Shown piece by piece: positions 44,431 to 54,158 of a stretch of DNA of 64,000 nucleotides (position 1 is the first letter of the stretch; every line of letters begins with the position of its first letter). The stretch covers positions 248,001-312,000 of the forward strand of contig NZ_PDNU01000003.1 in assembly GCF_002631185.1 (NCBI RefSeq), in the 5' to 3' direction. The notes below the pieces were generated by a model, which was not told where the DNA came from, did no database searches, and was given only the letters and a program-made list of their open reading frames with translations. This stretch comes from Teichococcus rhizosphaerae. GTDB lineage: Bacteria > Pseudomonadota > Alphaproteobacteria > Acetobacterales > Acetobacteraceae. A program made the position numbers and the translations under genes.

Positions 44431-46068
44431 ATGCTGCGACTGACCGAACTGAAGCTGCCCCTGGACCATGCGCCGGAGGCGCTGCGCGAGGCCGTGCTGG
44501 CGCGCCTCGGCATTCCCGGTTCCGACCTGCTGGACCTGCATGTGTTCCGCCGCGGCTACGATGCGCGCCGCAAGAGCGCCATCCACCTCATCTACACGGT
44601 GGATCTCACGCTGCGCGACGAGGCGGCCCTGCTGCGCCGCTTCGCCGCCGACCCGCATGTGAACCCGTCCCCCGACATGCGCTACCGCTTCGTCGGCCAC
44701 GCGCCTTCCGGCTTCGCGCGCCGGCCGGTGGTGATCGGCGCCGGGCCCTGCGGGCTGCTGGCGGGCCTCCTGCTGGCGCAGATGGGCTTCCGCCCCATCA
44801 TCCTGGAGCGCGGCAAGGTGGTGCGGGAGCGGACCAAGGACACCTGGGGCCTGTGGCGGCGCGGCGTGCTGCACCCCGAATCCAACGTGCAGTTCGGCGA
44901 GGGCGGCGCCGGCACCTTCTCCGACGGCAAGCTCTACAGCCAGATCAAGGACCCGCAGCACCATGGCCGCAAGGTGCTGGAGGAGTTCGTCCGCGCCGGC
45001 GCGCCGGAGGAGATCCTCACCGTCTCCAAGCCGCATATCGGCACCTTCCGCCTGGTGACGATGGTCGAGAGCATGCGCGAGACGATCGAGTCGCTGGGCG
45101 GCGAGTACCGCTTCGGGAGCCGCGTGACCGACCTGCTGATCGACACCGCGCCGGACGGCACGCGCGCCATGCGCGGCGTGATGCTGGCCGATGGCGGCGT
45201 CATCGAGGCGGACCACGTGGTGCTGGCGGTGGGCCACAGCGCGCGCGACACCTTCGACCTGCTGGCGCGGCGCGGTGTCTACATCGAGGCCAAGCCCTTC
45301 TCCATCGGCTTCCGCATCGAGCACCCGCAGGGAATGATCGACCGCTGCCGCTTCGGCGACTTCGCCGGCAACAGGACGCTGGGCGCGGCCGACTACAAGC
45401 TGGTGCACCATTGCGGCAATGGCCGCTCGGTCTACAGCTTCTGCATGTGCCCGGGCGGCACGGTGGTGGCCGCCACCTCCGAGCCGGGGCGCGTCGTCAC
45501 CAACGGCATGAGCCAGTATTCGCGCGCCGAGCGCAACGCCAACGCCGCCATCGTGGTCGGCATCACGCCGGACGACTATCCGGGCGGGCCGCTGGCCGGC
45601 ATCGACCTGCAGCGCCGGCTGGAGGAGGCCGCCTTCCACGCCGGCGGCGGCGACTACCGCGCCCCCGCCCAGACGGTGGGCGACTTCCTGGCCGGCCGCC
45701 CCTCCACCGGGCTTGGCGAGGTGATCCCCTCCTACAAGCCCGGCGTGACGCCGACAGATCTCGCCGCCTTCATGCCGGACTACGTGACCGCCGCCATCCG
45801 CGAGGCGCTGCCCGCCTTCGACCGGCAGATCCGCGGCTATGCGCGGCCGGACGCGGTGATGACGGGGGTGGAGACGCGCACCTCCTCGCCCGTGCGTGTC
45901 AAGCGCGGCGCGGACGGCCACAGCCTGAACACGCGCGGCCTGTTCCCGGCCGGGGAGGGGGCGGGCTATGCGGGCGGCATTCTCTCGGCCGGGGTGGACG
46001 GCATCAAGACCGCCGAGGCGGTGGCGCGCAGCCTCCTGGGGGTAGAGGCCGCGCCGCGTGCAGCCTGA
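44431..46068 (+). CDS. FAD-dependent dehydrogenase (COG2509-like)
   Basis: The protein has about 545 residues. An N-terminal domain with a ferredoxin-like look (LKLPLDHAPEALREAVLARLGI, RRGYDARRKSAIHLIYTVDL) precedes a Rossmann FAD domain with VIGAGPCGLLAGLLLAQMG. It then has ESNVQFGEGGAGTFSDGKL and a C-terminal LFPAGEGAGYAGGILSAGVDGIKTAEAVA, both typical of this widespread uncharacterised oxidoreductase family. The start is taken at ATG 44431 (MLRLTELKLP); GTG at 44413 is an alternative. Substrate unknown. Confidence 0.88.
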   Translation: MLRLTELKLPLDHAPEALREAVLARLGIPGSDLLDLHVFRRGYDARRKSAIHLIYTVDLTLRDEAALLRRFAADPHVNPSPDMRYRFVGHAPSGFARRPVVIGAGPCGLLAGLLLAQMGFRPIILERGKVVRERTKDTWGLWRRGVLHPESNVQFGEGGAGTFSDGKLYSQIKDPQHHGRKVLEEFVRAGAPEEILTVSKPHIGTFRLVTMVESMRETIESLGGEYRFGSRVTDLLIDTAPDGTRAMRGVMLADGGVIEADHVVLAVGHSARDTFDLLARRGVYIEAKPFSIGFRIEHPQGMIDRCRFGDFAGNRTLGAADYKLVHHCGNGRSVYSFCMCPGGTVVAATSEPGRVVTNGMSQYSRAERNANAAIVVGITPDDYPGGPLAGIDLQRRLEEAAFHAGGGDYRAPAQTVGDFLAGRPSTGLGEVIPSYKPGVTPTDLAAFMPDYVTAAIREALPAFDRQIRGYARPDAVMTGVETRTSSPVRVKRGADGHSLNTRGLFPAGEGAGYAGGILSAGVDGIKTAEAVARSLLGVEAAPRAA

Positions 46069-46199
46069 GGTTGTCCCCTGAAAACAAACATGAATTTTTT
46101 GTCAGGCTGTCGCTTTGAGGCGCGGCTTGCCGCAATCTCACCCGAATGCGAGCGCATCCTGAGAAATGGGCCGCAGGGGCTGGGTCGAGGGGGATTCGC

Positions 46200-47774
46200 G
46201 TGAGTCAAAGCCTTCCGGGAGCGCCGCAGAACTTCGCTCCCGTCCGCCGCCTGATGCGTCAGGAGACGCGCTGGACGGTGCTGAGCCTGGGCGTCGTCGG
46301 CGTCACGCTGGCGGTGGTGCTGTTCACCCTGCTGCGCGCGCCGATGAAGGACGACGTCGCCTGGCTGCTCTGGGTCGCCCGGCAATGGCTGCTCGGGCAG
46401 GAGCTCTATGTCGATCTCGTCGAGGTCAACCCGCCGCTGATCATCTGGCTCAGCGCCGTGCCGGTGATGATCGCCGACACGCTGGGGCTGACCGCCAAGC
46501 AGGTGGCGCTGCCCATGGTGGCGGCCACCGCGCTGGCCTCCGCCTGGGCCAGCGCCCGCTGGCTGCGCGGCACCTCGCCGGTGTTCGAGCGCCCGTCCGT
46601 CACCTTCGCCGCCATCTCCTGCGTCCTGCTGGCGATGCCGGGGGTGGAGTTCGCCCAGCGCGAGCACCTGCTGGTCATCGCCGTGCTGCCGCATCTGGCG
46701 CTGCTGATCCGCGGGCTGGAGGGGCTGCCCGTCTCGCCGCGCGCGCTGGTCGGCAGCGCCGTGCTGGCGGGCCTGGGCTGCGCGCTGAAGCCGCGCTACC
46801 TGCTCGGCCTCGCCGCCATCGAGCTGGCCGGCTGGCTGCACCGCGGCTTCCGCATCCGCCTGGCGCCGGTGATCGCCTTCCTGGCGGCGGCGCTCTACGT
46901 CGCCAGCATCGTGCTGCTGGTGCCCGCCTTCATCGAGCGCGCCATTCCGCTCGCCGTCACCCTGTATGGCGGCACCGACACCGGGCTGTGGCAGCTCGTG
47001 CGGGAATCCTGGCTGCTGCTGCTGGGGCTGTCCGTGGCGGCGCTGCTGACGCTGCGCACGCCGCGCGGCACGCCCGCCGCCGGCGTCATGCTGGTGCTGA
47101 CGGCCTTCGCCGCCGCCGCCACCATCGCCATGTTCCTGGACGGCAAGAACTGGTTCTACCACCGCATCCCGGCGATGATGACCGTGGTGCTGGCCCTGCT
47201 CTTCTGGTGCGCCGAGGCCGCCCGCCAGCAGCTGCCGCCGATCCGCTGGCGCGGCGCGCTGATGGCGCTGGCGATGGTGCCGCTGGCCCTCTACGTGCAG
47301 AAGACCTCCCACCGCCTGTATGAGCGCGTGGTGCTGGCCGTGGAGCCCGACCTTTCCACCGAGGTGCGGCTGGAGAAGCTGATCAAGCGGGAGAAGGTGC
47401 GGAGCTACGTGGCCTTCTCCGAGTGGATCGGCCTCGGCTTCCCCGTGCTGAACGACACCAACGTCACCTGGGCCTCGCGCTTCGACTCCATGTGGGCGCT
47501 GCGCGGCGAGCTGTGGCGCGCCCGCCAGGACGGCCAGGCGCCGGCCGAATGGCCGATCCGCCACTGGGTGGTGCAGGACTTCATGGAAGGTTGCCCCGAC
47601 CTCGTGGTGGTGGACCGCCGCGGCGAGGCGATCAACTACCCGGCCATCCTGTCCCAGGCCAATCCGGGCTTCGCGGCCGTCTGGGCGCGCTACCGGCAGA
47701 TCGCCATCGTCGATGGGCTCCAGGTCTACCGGCGGCAGGGCGAGGGCTGCGGCCAGCAGGCCGGGCTGGGCTGA
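46200..47774 (+). CDS. Polytopic membrane protein, GT-C glycosyltransferase-like
   Basis: The 524-residue protein has about ten to eleven helices and a C-terminal soluble part (about 400-524). After the first helix an acidic MKDDVAWLLWVARQWLLGQELYVD segment fits the acidic periplasmic loop of GT-C transferases (ArnT/PMT-like) that use lipid-linked sugars. The start is GTG 46200 with GAGGGGG upstream; an ATG at 46146 is also in frame. Family assignment is tentative. It is separated from the FAD gene by an unusually AT-rich stretch (about 46080-46110) that may hold its promoter. Confidence 0.65.
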   Translation: MSQSLPGAPQNFAPVRRLMRQETRWTVLSLGVVGVTLAVVLFTLLRAPMKDDVAWLLWVARQWLLGQELYVDLVEVNPPLIIWLSAVPVMIADTLGLTAKQVALPMVAATALASAWASARWLRGTSPVFERPSVTFAAISCVLLAMPGVEFAQREHLLVIAVLPHLALLIRGLEGLPVSPRALVGSAVLAGLGCALKPRYLLGLAAIELAGWLHRGFRIRLAPVIAFLAAALYVASIVLLVPAFIERAIPLAVTLYGGTDTGLWQLVRESWLLLLGLSVAALLTLRTPRGTPAAGVMLVLTAFAAAATIAMFLDGKNWFYHRIPAMMTVVLALLFWCAEAARQQLPPIRWRGALMALAMVPLALYVQKTSHRLYERVVLAVEPDLSTEVRLEKLIKREKVRSYVAFSEWIGLGFPVLNDTNVTWASRFDSMWALRGELWRARQDGQAPAEWPIRHWVVQDFMEGCPDLVVVDRRGEAINYPAILSQANPGFAAVWARYRQIAIVDGLQVYRRQGEGCGQQAGLG

Positions 47775-47780
47775 ACCGGA

Positions 47781-47807
47781 AGGCCGGCGGAACCCTCCCG
47801 CCGGCCT
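47781..47807. terminator. Possible bidirectional terminator hairpin
   Basis: AGGCCGGCGG (47781-47790) and CCGCCGGCCT (47798-47807) form a perfect 10-bp stem with a 7-nt loop between the convergent membrane-protein and M20 peptidase genes. There is no T-run. Confidence 0.5.
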
Positions 47808-47816
47808 GCCCCTCCC

Positions 47817-49001
47817 TCAGAGGCCGGCGGCTTCCAGCTTCAGGATGGCCCGCGCCAGCGCCTGGGCGCGCGGCACCAGCGAGGCCACCTCCAGGTATTC
47901 CTCCGGGCTGTGCGCCTTGCCGCCCACCGGGCCCACGGCGCAGAGCGTCGGCGCGCCCATGGCGGCGGTGAAGCCGCTATCGGCGCAACCGCCGGCGAAC
48001 TCGCCCTCCGTGGCGAAGCCGCTTTCCGCCGCCGCCGCCTGGTAGGCCGCGAGCACCGCCTCCGTGCCGGGGTTCTTCGCCAGCGGCAGGAACTCGCCCT
48101 TGATCGTCAGCCGCGCCTTCGTCCCCGGCAGGAAGCTCTTTTCCACGATGGCGTGGATGCGGCCCATCACCTCGTCGCGGTCCTCGGGATGGACGTAGCG
48201 CAGGTCGATCTGGCCCTGCGCCCAGGGCGCCACCGTGTTGACGCTCTGCCCGCCGGAAACGAGGCCCACATTCAGCGTGATGCCGCGCGGCAGGTCGGTC
48301 AGCGCGTGCAGCGCCTGCACCTTGCGGGCCAGTTCCTCGATGGCGCTGATGCCGGCCTCGAAGTTGGCGCCGGAATGCGCGGCCTTGCCCTCGATGTCGA
48401 GCACCATGAACACGCCGCCCTTGCGCCCCGTCACCACATTGCCCGAGGGCCGGCCCGGCTCGCTGTTGAACACCACGCGGGCGGCGCGCGCCTCGCGCTC
48501 GATCACCGGCCGGCCTTCCGGCGAGCCGATCTCCTCATCCCCCGTGAACAGCCCGACCAGCGGGCCCGGCGCTCCGCCGCAGGCCTGGAATGCGGCGAGC
48601 ACGAACATGTTCTGCACCAGCCCCGCCTTCATGTCGGCCACGCCCGGGCCGGTGGCGATGCCGTTCTCCACCCGGAAGGGGCGGCGCTGCGGCTCGCCCT
48701 TGGGGAAGACGGTGTCGCGGTGGCCCATCAGCACGATGTTGCGCCGCGCGTTGCCGCCGCCGCCCGCCGTCTCGCCGCCATCCACCAGGGCACGCAGGCA
48801 GTCGCCATGCAGCGCGCCCGGCACGCGCTCCACAGGGATGCCGTGGCGGGCGCAGAAATCGGCGATTCGCGCGCCCACGGCATCGACGCCCGCCTTGTCG
48901 TAGCTGCCGCCATCGGTGTTCACCATCGCCTCCAGCTCGGCCAGCATCTCCGGCTGCCGCGCGGCGAGCCAGGCGGCGATCTTGTCCTCGGTGGCGCTCA
49001 T
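47817..49001 (-). CDS. M20 family metallopeptidase (carboxypeptidase G2-like)
   Basis: The 394-residue zinc enzyme is of the M20A/CPG2 type, cleaving C-terminal glutamate or similar amides. Metal and catalytic motifs are visible: LMGHRDTVFP, GPGVADMKAGL, FTGDEEIGSPEG (catalytic Glu), AAHSGANFEAGISAIEELA in the lid, and GGCADSGFTAAMGAPT with a C-terminal KAHSPEEYLE histidine. No signal peptide is seen. The ATG at 49001 is preceded by GGAGAGA. It is divergent from the sensor kinase gene, 156 bp away. Confidence 0.92.
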   Translation of the reverse strand: MSATEDKIAAWLAARQPEMLAELEAMVNTDGGSYDKAGVDAVGARIADFCARHGIPVERVPGALHGDCLRALVDGGETAGGGGNARRNIVLMGHRDTVFPKGEPQRRPFRVENGIATGPGVADMKAGLVQNMFVLAAFQACGGAPGPLVGLFTGDEEIGSPEGRPVIEREARAARVVFNSEPGRPSGNVVTGRKGGVFMVLDIEGKAAHSGANFEAGISAIEELARKVQALHALTDLPRGITLNVGLVSGGQSVNTVAPWAQGQIDLRYVHPEDRDEVMGRIHAIVEKSFLPGTKARLTIKGEFLPLAKNPGTEAVLAAYQAAAAESGFATEGEFAGGCADSGFTAAMGAPTLCAVGPVGGKAHSPEEYLEVASLVPRAQALARAILKLEAAGL

Positions 49002-49157
49002 GCGTCTCTCCATGCTCCTGCCCATGCCCATGCAGGGGCCGCGCAGGGTGGCGAAAATGGCGCCGCGCGTGAAGCCCGCCGCGCCCCGGCATGGACGCGC
49101 CACAGCTTGCCACGCTAAGAGGCGCGGTTCGTCGCGATATCCCAGGGGGGCCTCGGA

Positions 49158-51803
49158 ATGCGCCTGCGGCGCCGTCTACCCGTGCTGTTCCTGGCGGTGA
49201 CGCTGCTGACGGTGTCCATGGGCGTGCTGCTGACCGTCCATGTGAACGCCCGGCTCCGCGAGAACCGCCAGGCCGTGTGGCAGAGCTTCCGCATCGCCGA
49301 GGCGGCGCGCGTCCTGCTTTCCGACATGCAGGAAGCGGAAACCGGCCAGCATGGCTTCGTGCTGACGGAGCGGGGGAGCTACCTCGCGCCCTATGAGGTG
49401 GCGCTGGCCCGGATCCCGCAAAGCCTCGCGCAGCTCGCCGCCCTGGTGGCGGACAACCCCGCGCAGCGCGCGCAGGTGCGCGCCCTGGAGGAGCTGATCG
49501 GGGTCAAGCTGCGGGAGCTGGCCCGCAGCGTGGCGGCGGCGCGCGAGCATGGCGCGGCCGCGGGGCGGGCGATGCTGCATACCGAGACGGGGCGTGAGGC
49601 GACGCGGTCCATCCATGCCCTGGTCAACACGCTGCTGGCGGACCAGAGCCAGACCCTGAGCGAGCACATCGCCGAGGCCAACCGGGAGGAGGACAGCAAC
49701 GTCCTCCTCGCCCTGATCGGCTTCGCCGTGGCGCTGACGGTGATCCTGGGCGGGGCGGTGGTGCTGATCTACGGCAATGGCCGGCTGCGCCGCGCCGAGG
49801 CGGCGGTCGCCCAGAAGAGCGCCGTGCTGCAGGCCACCCTCGACAACATCCATGACGGCGTGGTGGCCTTCGACGCCAGGGGCATCCTGGCCGCCTGCAA
49901 CCGCCGCCTGTTCGACCTGCTGGGCTTTCCGCACGCCCTGGCGCGGCCGGGCACGCCGCTCAGCGCCTTCCTGGCGATCGACCGCCGGCGCGAGCAGCCG
50001 GTGCTGGCGGCGCCCGGCGCGGCCCCTGGTCCGGGCGGCGGCAGCCAGCACATGACGCTGCTCCATGCCGGCGCGGAGCTGGAGATCTACCGCAACCCGA
50101 TGCCGGATGGCGGCTTCGTCGTCTCCTGCATCGACGTGACGCGGCGCGCGCAGGCCGAGGCCATCCTGCGGCAAAGCCAGAAGATGGAGGCGATCGGCCA
50201 GCTCACCGGTGGCGTCGCGCATGACTTCAACAACCTGTTGCAGGTGATCACGGCCAATCTGGACCTGCTCGGGCGCGAGATCGGGGAAGCGGAGAAGCCG
50301 CGCCGCCACCTGCGCAACGCCCTGTCCGGCGCCGAGCGCGGCGCGCGGCTCACGGCGCAGCTCCTGGCCTTCGCCCGGCGGCAGCCGCTCGACCCGAAGG
50401 TGGTGAACGCAGGCCGGCTGGTGCAGGAGATGATCGACCTGCTGCGCCGCACCCTGGGCGAGCGGGTGGCGGTGGAGGCGGTGGTGGAGGAGGGCCTCTG
50501 GAACACCCGGATCGACCCCAGCCAGGTGGAGAACGCGCTGCTCAACCTTGCCATCAACGCGCGCGACGCCATGCCGGAGGGCGGGCGGCTCACGATCGAA
50601 GTGACCAACGCCTTTCTGGACGAGACCGGCCCTGGCGGCCATCTGGAGGTGGAGCCTGGCCAGTATGTGGTGCTGGCGGTGAGCGACACGGGCGTCGGCA
50701 TGCCGCCGGAGGTGATGGCGCGGGTGTTCGAGCCATTCTTCACCACCAAGCCGGAAGGGCACGGAACCGGGCTCGGCCTGTCGCAGGTCTATGGCTTCGT
50801 GAAGCAGTCAGGGGGACATGTGAGGATCTACAGCGAGCCGGGGCAGGGGACGACGGTGAAGCTTTATCTGCCGCGCTCCCTGCAGGCGGAGGAGACGATC
50901 GGTGGCCCGCCGGCCGGTCCGGTCGTCGGCGGCAGCGAGACCATCCTGGTGGTGGAGGACGATGCCGAGGTGCGCAACGCCGTGGTCGATATGCTGCGCG
51001 AGATGGGCTACCGCGTGCTGCGCGCCGAGGATGCCGAGGCGGCGCTGACGGTGCTGTCCAGCGGCGTGCGGGTCGACCTGCTGTTCACCGACGTTGTGAT
51101 GCCCGGCCCCCTCCGCGCCCGTGAGCTGGCGCGGCGGGCGCAGGCCATGCTGCCGGGGCTGAAGGTGCTGTTCACCTCGGGCTACACCGCCGATGCCATG
51201 ATCCATCACGGCAAGCTGGACACGGGCGTGCAGCTCCTGAGCAAGCCCTACCGGCGGGACGACCTGGCCCGGCAGGTGCGCCGCCTGCTGGACGCGCCGG
51301 GCCCGGCCACCGCCTCCGCCCCCCCGGCGGAGGTGCCGGCCGTCCGGGCCGCCCCCGCCGCGCCGCCCGCCTTCCCGCCCGGCGGCCAGCTGGGCAGCGT
51401 GCAGGAGGATGAGGGGCGCTGGCCCGAAGGCAGCGTCGCGCTGATCGTCGAGGACGACCCGCTGATCCGCATGAACCTGGCGCAGATGACCGAGATCCTG
51501 GGCTTCCAGCCGGCCGAGGCGGAGCGGGCGGAGAAGGCGCTGGCCTGGCTGCGCGACAACCCGGCCCCGGCCGTGATGCTGACCGACCTCACCCTGCCTG
51601 GCATGGACGGCATCGCGCTGGCGGTGGAGGCGCGCCGGATCCATCCGCGCCTGCCGGTGCTGCTGGTGACCGGCCACAGCGAGGCGGCGGTGACGGTGCC
51701 ACCCGAGCTGCGGCCGGGCCCGGGCTTCCTGGGCAAGCCCTTCGCCATGCTGCAGCTGGAGAAGGCGCTGCTCGCCCTTTGGCGCCAGGGCGTGACGCAA
51801 TAG
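49158..51803 (+). CDS. Hybrid sensor histidine kinase with two receiver domains
   Basis: The 881-residue kinase has an N-terminal membrane helix, a CHASE3-like periplasmic region (about 35-180, including EAETGQHGFVLTERGSYL), a second helix (LIGFAVALTVILGGAVVLIY), a PAS domain (about 225-330), HisKA with H355 in GGVAHDFNNLL, an ATPase domain (NLAINARDAMP, DTGVGMP, GTGLGLS), then two receiver domains with phosphoacceptors D645 (FTDVVMPG) and D810 (LTDLTLPG). An Ala/Pro linker separates them. The output partner is not in the window. It stands alone as a monocistronic gene. Confidence 0.94.
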   Translation: MRLRRRLPVLFLAVTLLTVSMGVLLTVHVNARLRENRQAVWQSFRIAEAARVLLSDMQEAETGQHGFVLTERGSYLAPYEVALARIPQSLAQLAALVADNPAQRAQVRALEELIGVKLRELARSVAAAREHGAAAGRAMLHTETGREATRSIHALVNTLLADQSQTLSEHIAEANREEDSNVLLALIGFAVALTVILGGAVVLIYGNGRLRRAEAAVAQKSAVLQATLDNIHDGVVAFDARGILAACNRRLFDLLGFPHALARPGTPLSAFLAIDRRREQPVLAAPGAAPGPGGGSQHMTLLHAGAELEIYRNPMPDGGFVVSCIDVTRRAQAEAILRQSQKMEAIGQLTGGVAHDFNNLLQVITANLDLLGREIGEAEKPRRHLRNALSGAERGARLTAQLLAFARRQPLDPKVVNAGRLVQEMIDLLRRTLGERVAVEAVVEEGLWNTRIDPSQVENALLNLAINARDAMPEGGRLTIEVTNAFLDETGPGGHLEVEPGQYVVLAVSDTGVGMPPEVMARVFEPFFTTKPEGHGTGLGLSQVYGFVKQSGGHVRIYSEPGQGTTVKLYLPRSLQAEETIGGPPAGPVVGGSETILVVEDDAEVRNAVVDMLREMGYRVLRAEDAEAALTVLSSGVRVDLLFTDVVMPGPLRARELARRAQAMLPGLKVLFTSGYTADAMIHHGKLDTGVQLLSKPYRRDDLARQVRRLLDAPGPATASAPPAEVPAVRAAPAAPPAFPPGGQLGSVQEDEGRWPEGSVALIVEDDPLIRMNLAQMTEILGFQPAEAERAEKALAWLRDNPAPAVMLTDLTLPGMDGIALAVEARRIHPRLPVLLVTGHSEAAVTVPPELRPGPGFLGKPFAMLQLEKALLALWRQGVTQ

Positions 51804-51815
51804 GGCGGGGAAGGC

Positions 51816-52979
51816 TCAGCCTTCCGCCACCAGCGCCGCATAGAGGGCCGGGTCCGTCGCCCCTTCCGTGCCGAAGACCAGCACGCGGCTCGCGGCGTCG
51901 AGGCCGAGCGCGGCGCGCGCCGCCGGGTCCGCCGCCGCCAGCAGCAGCCCGGCGAGCCCGGCCACCGCGCTCTCGCCCGCGGTAATCGGCGGCGCGCGGC
52001 GCGCCAGCAGGCGCATCACATCGACGGCCGAGGCATCCGGCACCGCCATGAAGGCGAAGGCGGCGCGTTCCAGCTCCTGCCAGGCCAGCAGGCTCGGCTC
52101 GCCGCAGGCGAGGCCCGCCATCAGCGTGTCCAGGTCGCCGGGAACGGAAACGGCGTGGCCGGCCTCGGCGCTGGCCAGCAGGCAGGCGGCGCGCTCCGGC
52201 TCCACCACGACGAGGCGCGGCGCGGTACCGAAGCGGGCGCGCAGCTGCACCGAGACCGCCGCCGCGACGCCGCCGACGCCGCCCTGCACGAACACATGGG
52301 TGGGCGGCGCGGGCAGGGCGGCGAGCGCCTCCTCGGCCATCAGCCGGTAGCCCTGCATGACGTCGCGCGGCACCTCGGTGTAGCCGGGCCAGGAGGTGTC
52401 GGAGACGACGAACCAGCCTTCCCGCTCCGCCATGGCGGCTGCGGCGCGCACCGCGTCGTCGTAATGGCCGGGCACCTCGCGGATCTCGGCGCCATAGGCG
52501 GCGATGGCGTCCCGCCGCCCCTGGCTGACCGTCTCATGCACGAAGATGACGCAGCGCGCGCCGAAGCGCTGCGCGCCCCAGGCCACGGAGCGGCCATGGT
52601 TGCCGTCGGTGGCGCAGGTGACGGTGATGGCGCCCGTGGCCTCGGCGTAGCGGCCCTCGATCAGCTCCGCGACGCGCGCGGCGGGAGCCACGCCGCGCCG
52701 CGCCAGCTCGGCCACCAGCAGCCGCGCCACCGCATAGGCGCCGCCCAGGGCCTTGAAGCTGCCGAGGCCGAAGCGGCCGCCCTCGTCCTTGTAGTGCAGG
52801 GCCGCAATCCCGGCGGCCTCGGCCACCTCCGCCAGCGGGTGCAGCGGCGTCTCGGCATAGCCCGGCCAGGAGGCGATCTCGGCGGCGGCGCGGCGGAAGC
52901 CGCTCTCGGGCAGCACCACCACGCCGGGCGTGCCATGGCGGGAATTGGGGAGGAGGCGGAAGGGACGGGCGGGGATCAT
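51816..52979 (-). CDS. dpaL: Diaminopropionate ammonia-lyase-like PLP enzyme
   Basis: The 387-residue fold-type II PLP enzyme resembles diaminopropionate ammonia-lyase (DpaL/YgeX), which converts 2,3-diaminopropionate to pyruvate and ammonia. The PLP lysine is in GLGSFKALGGAYAV, the cofactor loop in CATDGNHGRSVAWGA and glycine loop in FVQGGVGGVAAAV. The SDTSWPGYTEVPRDVMQGY segment is characteristic of DpaL. The start at 52979 (MIPARPFRLLPN) is preferred over a low-complexity extension. It lies 83 bp downstream of the polysaccharide deacetylase gene, on the same strand. Confidence 0.87.
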   Translation of the reverse strand: MIPARPFRLLPNSRHGTPGVVVLPESGFRRAAAEIASWPGYAETPLHPLAEVAEAAGIAALHYKDEGGRFGLGSFKALGGAYAVARLLVAELARRGVAPAARVAELIEGRYAEATGAITVTCATDGNHGRSVAWGAQRFGARCVIFVHETVSQGRRDAIAAYGAEIREVPGHYDDAVRAAAAMAEREGWFVVSDTSWPGYTEVPRDVMQGYRLMAEEALAALPAPPTHVFVQGGVGGVAAAVSVQLRARFGTAPRLVVVEPERAACLLASAEAGHAVSVPGDLDTLMAGLACGEPSLLAWQELERAAFAFMAVPDASAVDVMRLLARRAPPITAGESAVAGLAGLLLAAADPAARAALGLDAASRVLVFGTEGATDPALYAALVAEG

Positions 52980-53061
52980 GCCCGGCAGATTGGGCGAGGC
53001 CGGCGGGAGAGGGAAGGGCGGGGGAAGGGATTCCCCCGCGCCGCCGCTTTTTCCCCGGGGG

Positions 53062-53967
53062 TCAGGAAGCCGCCTGGTCCTTGCACCATTGCGCCAGCTC
53101 GGCATGGGTGGCGAACCACACGCCCTCATGGCCCTTGATGTAGTCGATCACCCGCTCCAGCAGCGTGATGCGGCTGCGGTGGCCGATGATGTGCGGGTGC
53201 ATGGTCAGCAGGAAGGTGCCGCGCTCGGCATAGGCGCCGTCGAACTCCGCCTTGAAGATCTCCTCCACCGCGGAGGGCGGGGTGTAGGGGCGCAGGCCGG
53301 AAAAGCGGACCATGTTGAAATACACCGCGTCGTCGCGGATCCACTCGGGCGGCAGCTCGACGATGCCGGTGGCCTCGCCATTGGCGGTCAGCTCGTAGGG
53401 CTCGTCATCGGCCATCAGCGAGGAGTCGTAGAGCAGGCCCATCTCGCGGATGATCGACATGGTATCGACCGAGAAGTCCCAGCTCGCCGTGCGGATGCCC
53501 ACGGGCCGGGTGCCGGAGACCTTCTCCAGCGTGTCGGCCGCGCGCAGCGTCAGCTCGCGCTCCATGCCGGGGGGCAGGGTGGTGTTGGCCTCGTGGATCC
53601 AGGAATGGATGCCGATCTCATGCCCCGCCCCGGCCACGCCGCGCACCTCCTCCGGGTGCAGCAGGGCGGAAACGGCCGGATAGAAGAAGCTGGCCTTGAT
53701 GCCCTGCCGCTCCAGCAGCCGGCGGATGCGCGGCACGCCCTGGCGCGCGCCGTACTGGCCCTGGCTGATGCGCATCGGGCTTTCGTCGGAGTCGCGCAGC
53801 GGGATGGTCTCGTGGTCGGCGTCGAAGGACAGCGCCACGCAGCAGCGCGCCCCGTTCGGCCAGGACCGCGGCGCCAGGCTGCGGCCCGCATAGGCGCGGC
53901 CGACGATCTGGCGCCAGCGCTCCTCCGGCCATTCCCAGGGCTTCTGCGGTTGCTCGGATGTGCTCAT
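53062..53967 (-). CDS. Polysaccharide deacetylase family protein (cytoplasmic, HpPgdA/allantoinase-like)
   Basis: The 301-residue CE4-fold protein has the NodB motifs SFDADHE (catalytic D49, metal D51) and HSWIHE (metal H121, H125), plus a late FLLTMHPHIIGH. It lacks a signal peptide, and the long N-terminal lead (PWEWPEERWRQIVGRAYAGRSL) matches a cytoplasmic group that includes PuuE-type allantoinases and HpPgdA-like proteins. So the substrate may be a small amide rather than a polysaccharide. It is divergent from the amidase gene and probably cotranscribed with the DpaL-like gene downstream. Confidence 0.87.
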   Translation of the reverse strand: MSTSEQPQKPWEWPEERWRQIVGRAYAGRSLAPRSWPNGARCCVALSFDADHETIPLRDSDESPMRISQGQYGARQGVPRIRRLLERQGIKASFFYPAVSALLHPEEVRGVAGAGHEIGIHSWIHEANTTLPPGMERELTLRAADTLEKVSGTRPVGIRTASWDFSVDTMSIIREMGLLYDSSLMADDEPYELTANGEATGIVELPPEWIRDDAVYFNMVRFSGLRPYTPPSAVEEIFKAEFDGAYAERGTFLLTMHPHIIGHRSRITLLERVIDYIKGHEGVWFATHAELAQWCKDQAAS

Positions 53968-54158
53968 GGCGGAAACTCCTGCGCGGGTGCGGGCCGATCC
54001 TGCGCCGCCCTCGGCCCGCCGCCTACCCCCCAACCGGCCCCCCGCTCCCGCCCGTCCCCTCGCCCGCTGGCGCGCGGCGCGCCGCCGGGGCAAGCTGCGC
54101 GGCATGGGCCGGTGGCCCGTGCCGCCCTTCCTGCCCGACGACCACAGCGGAACCCAGC

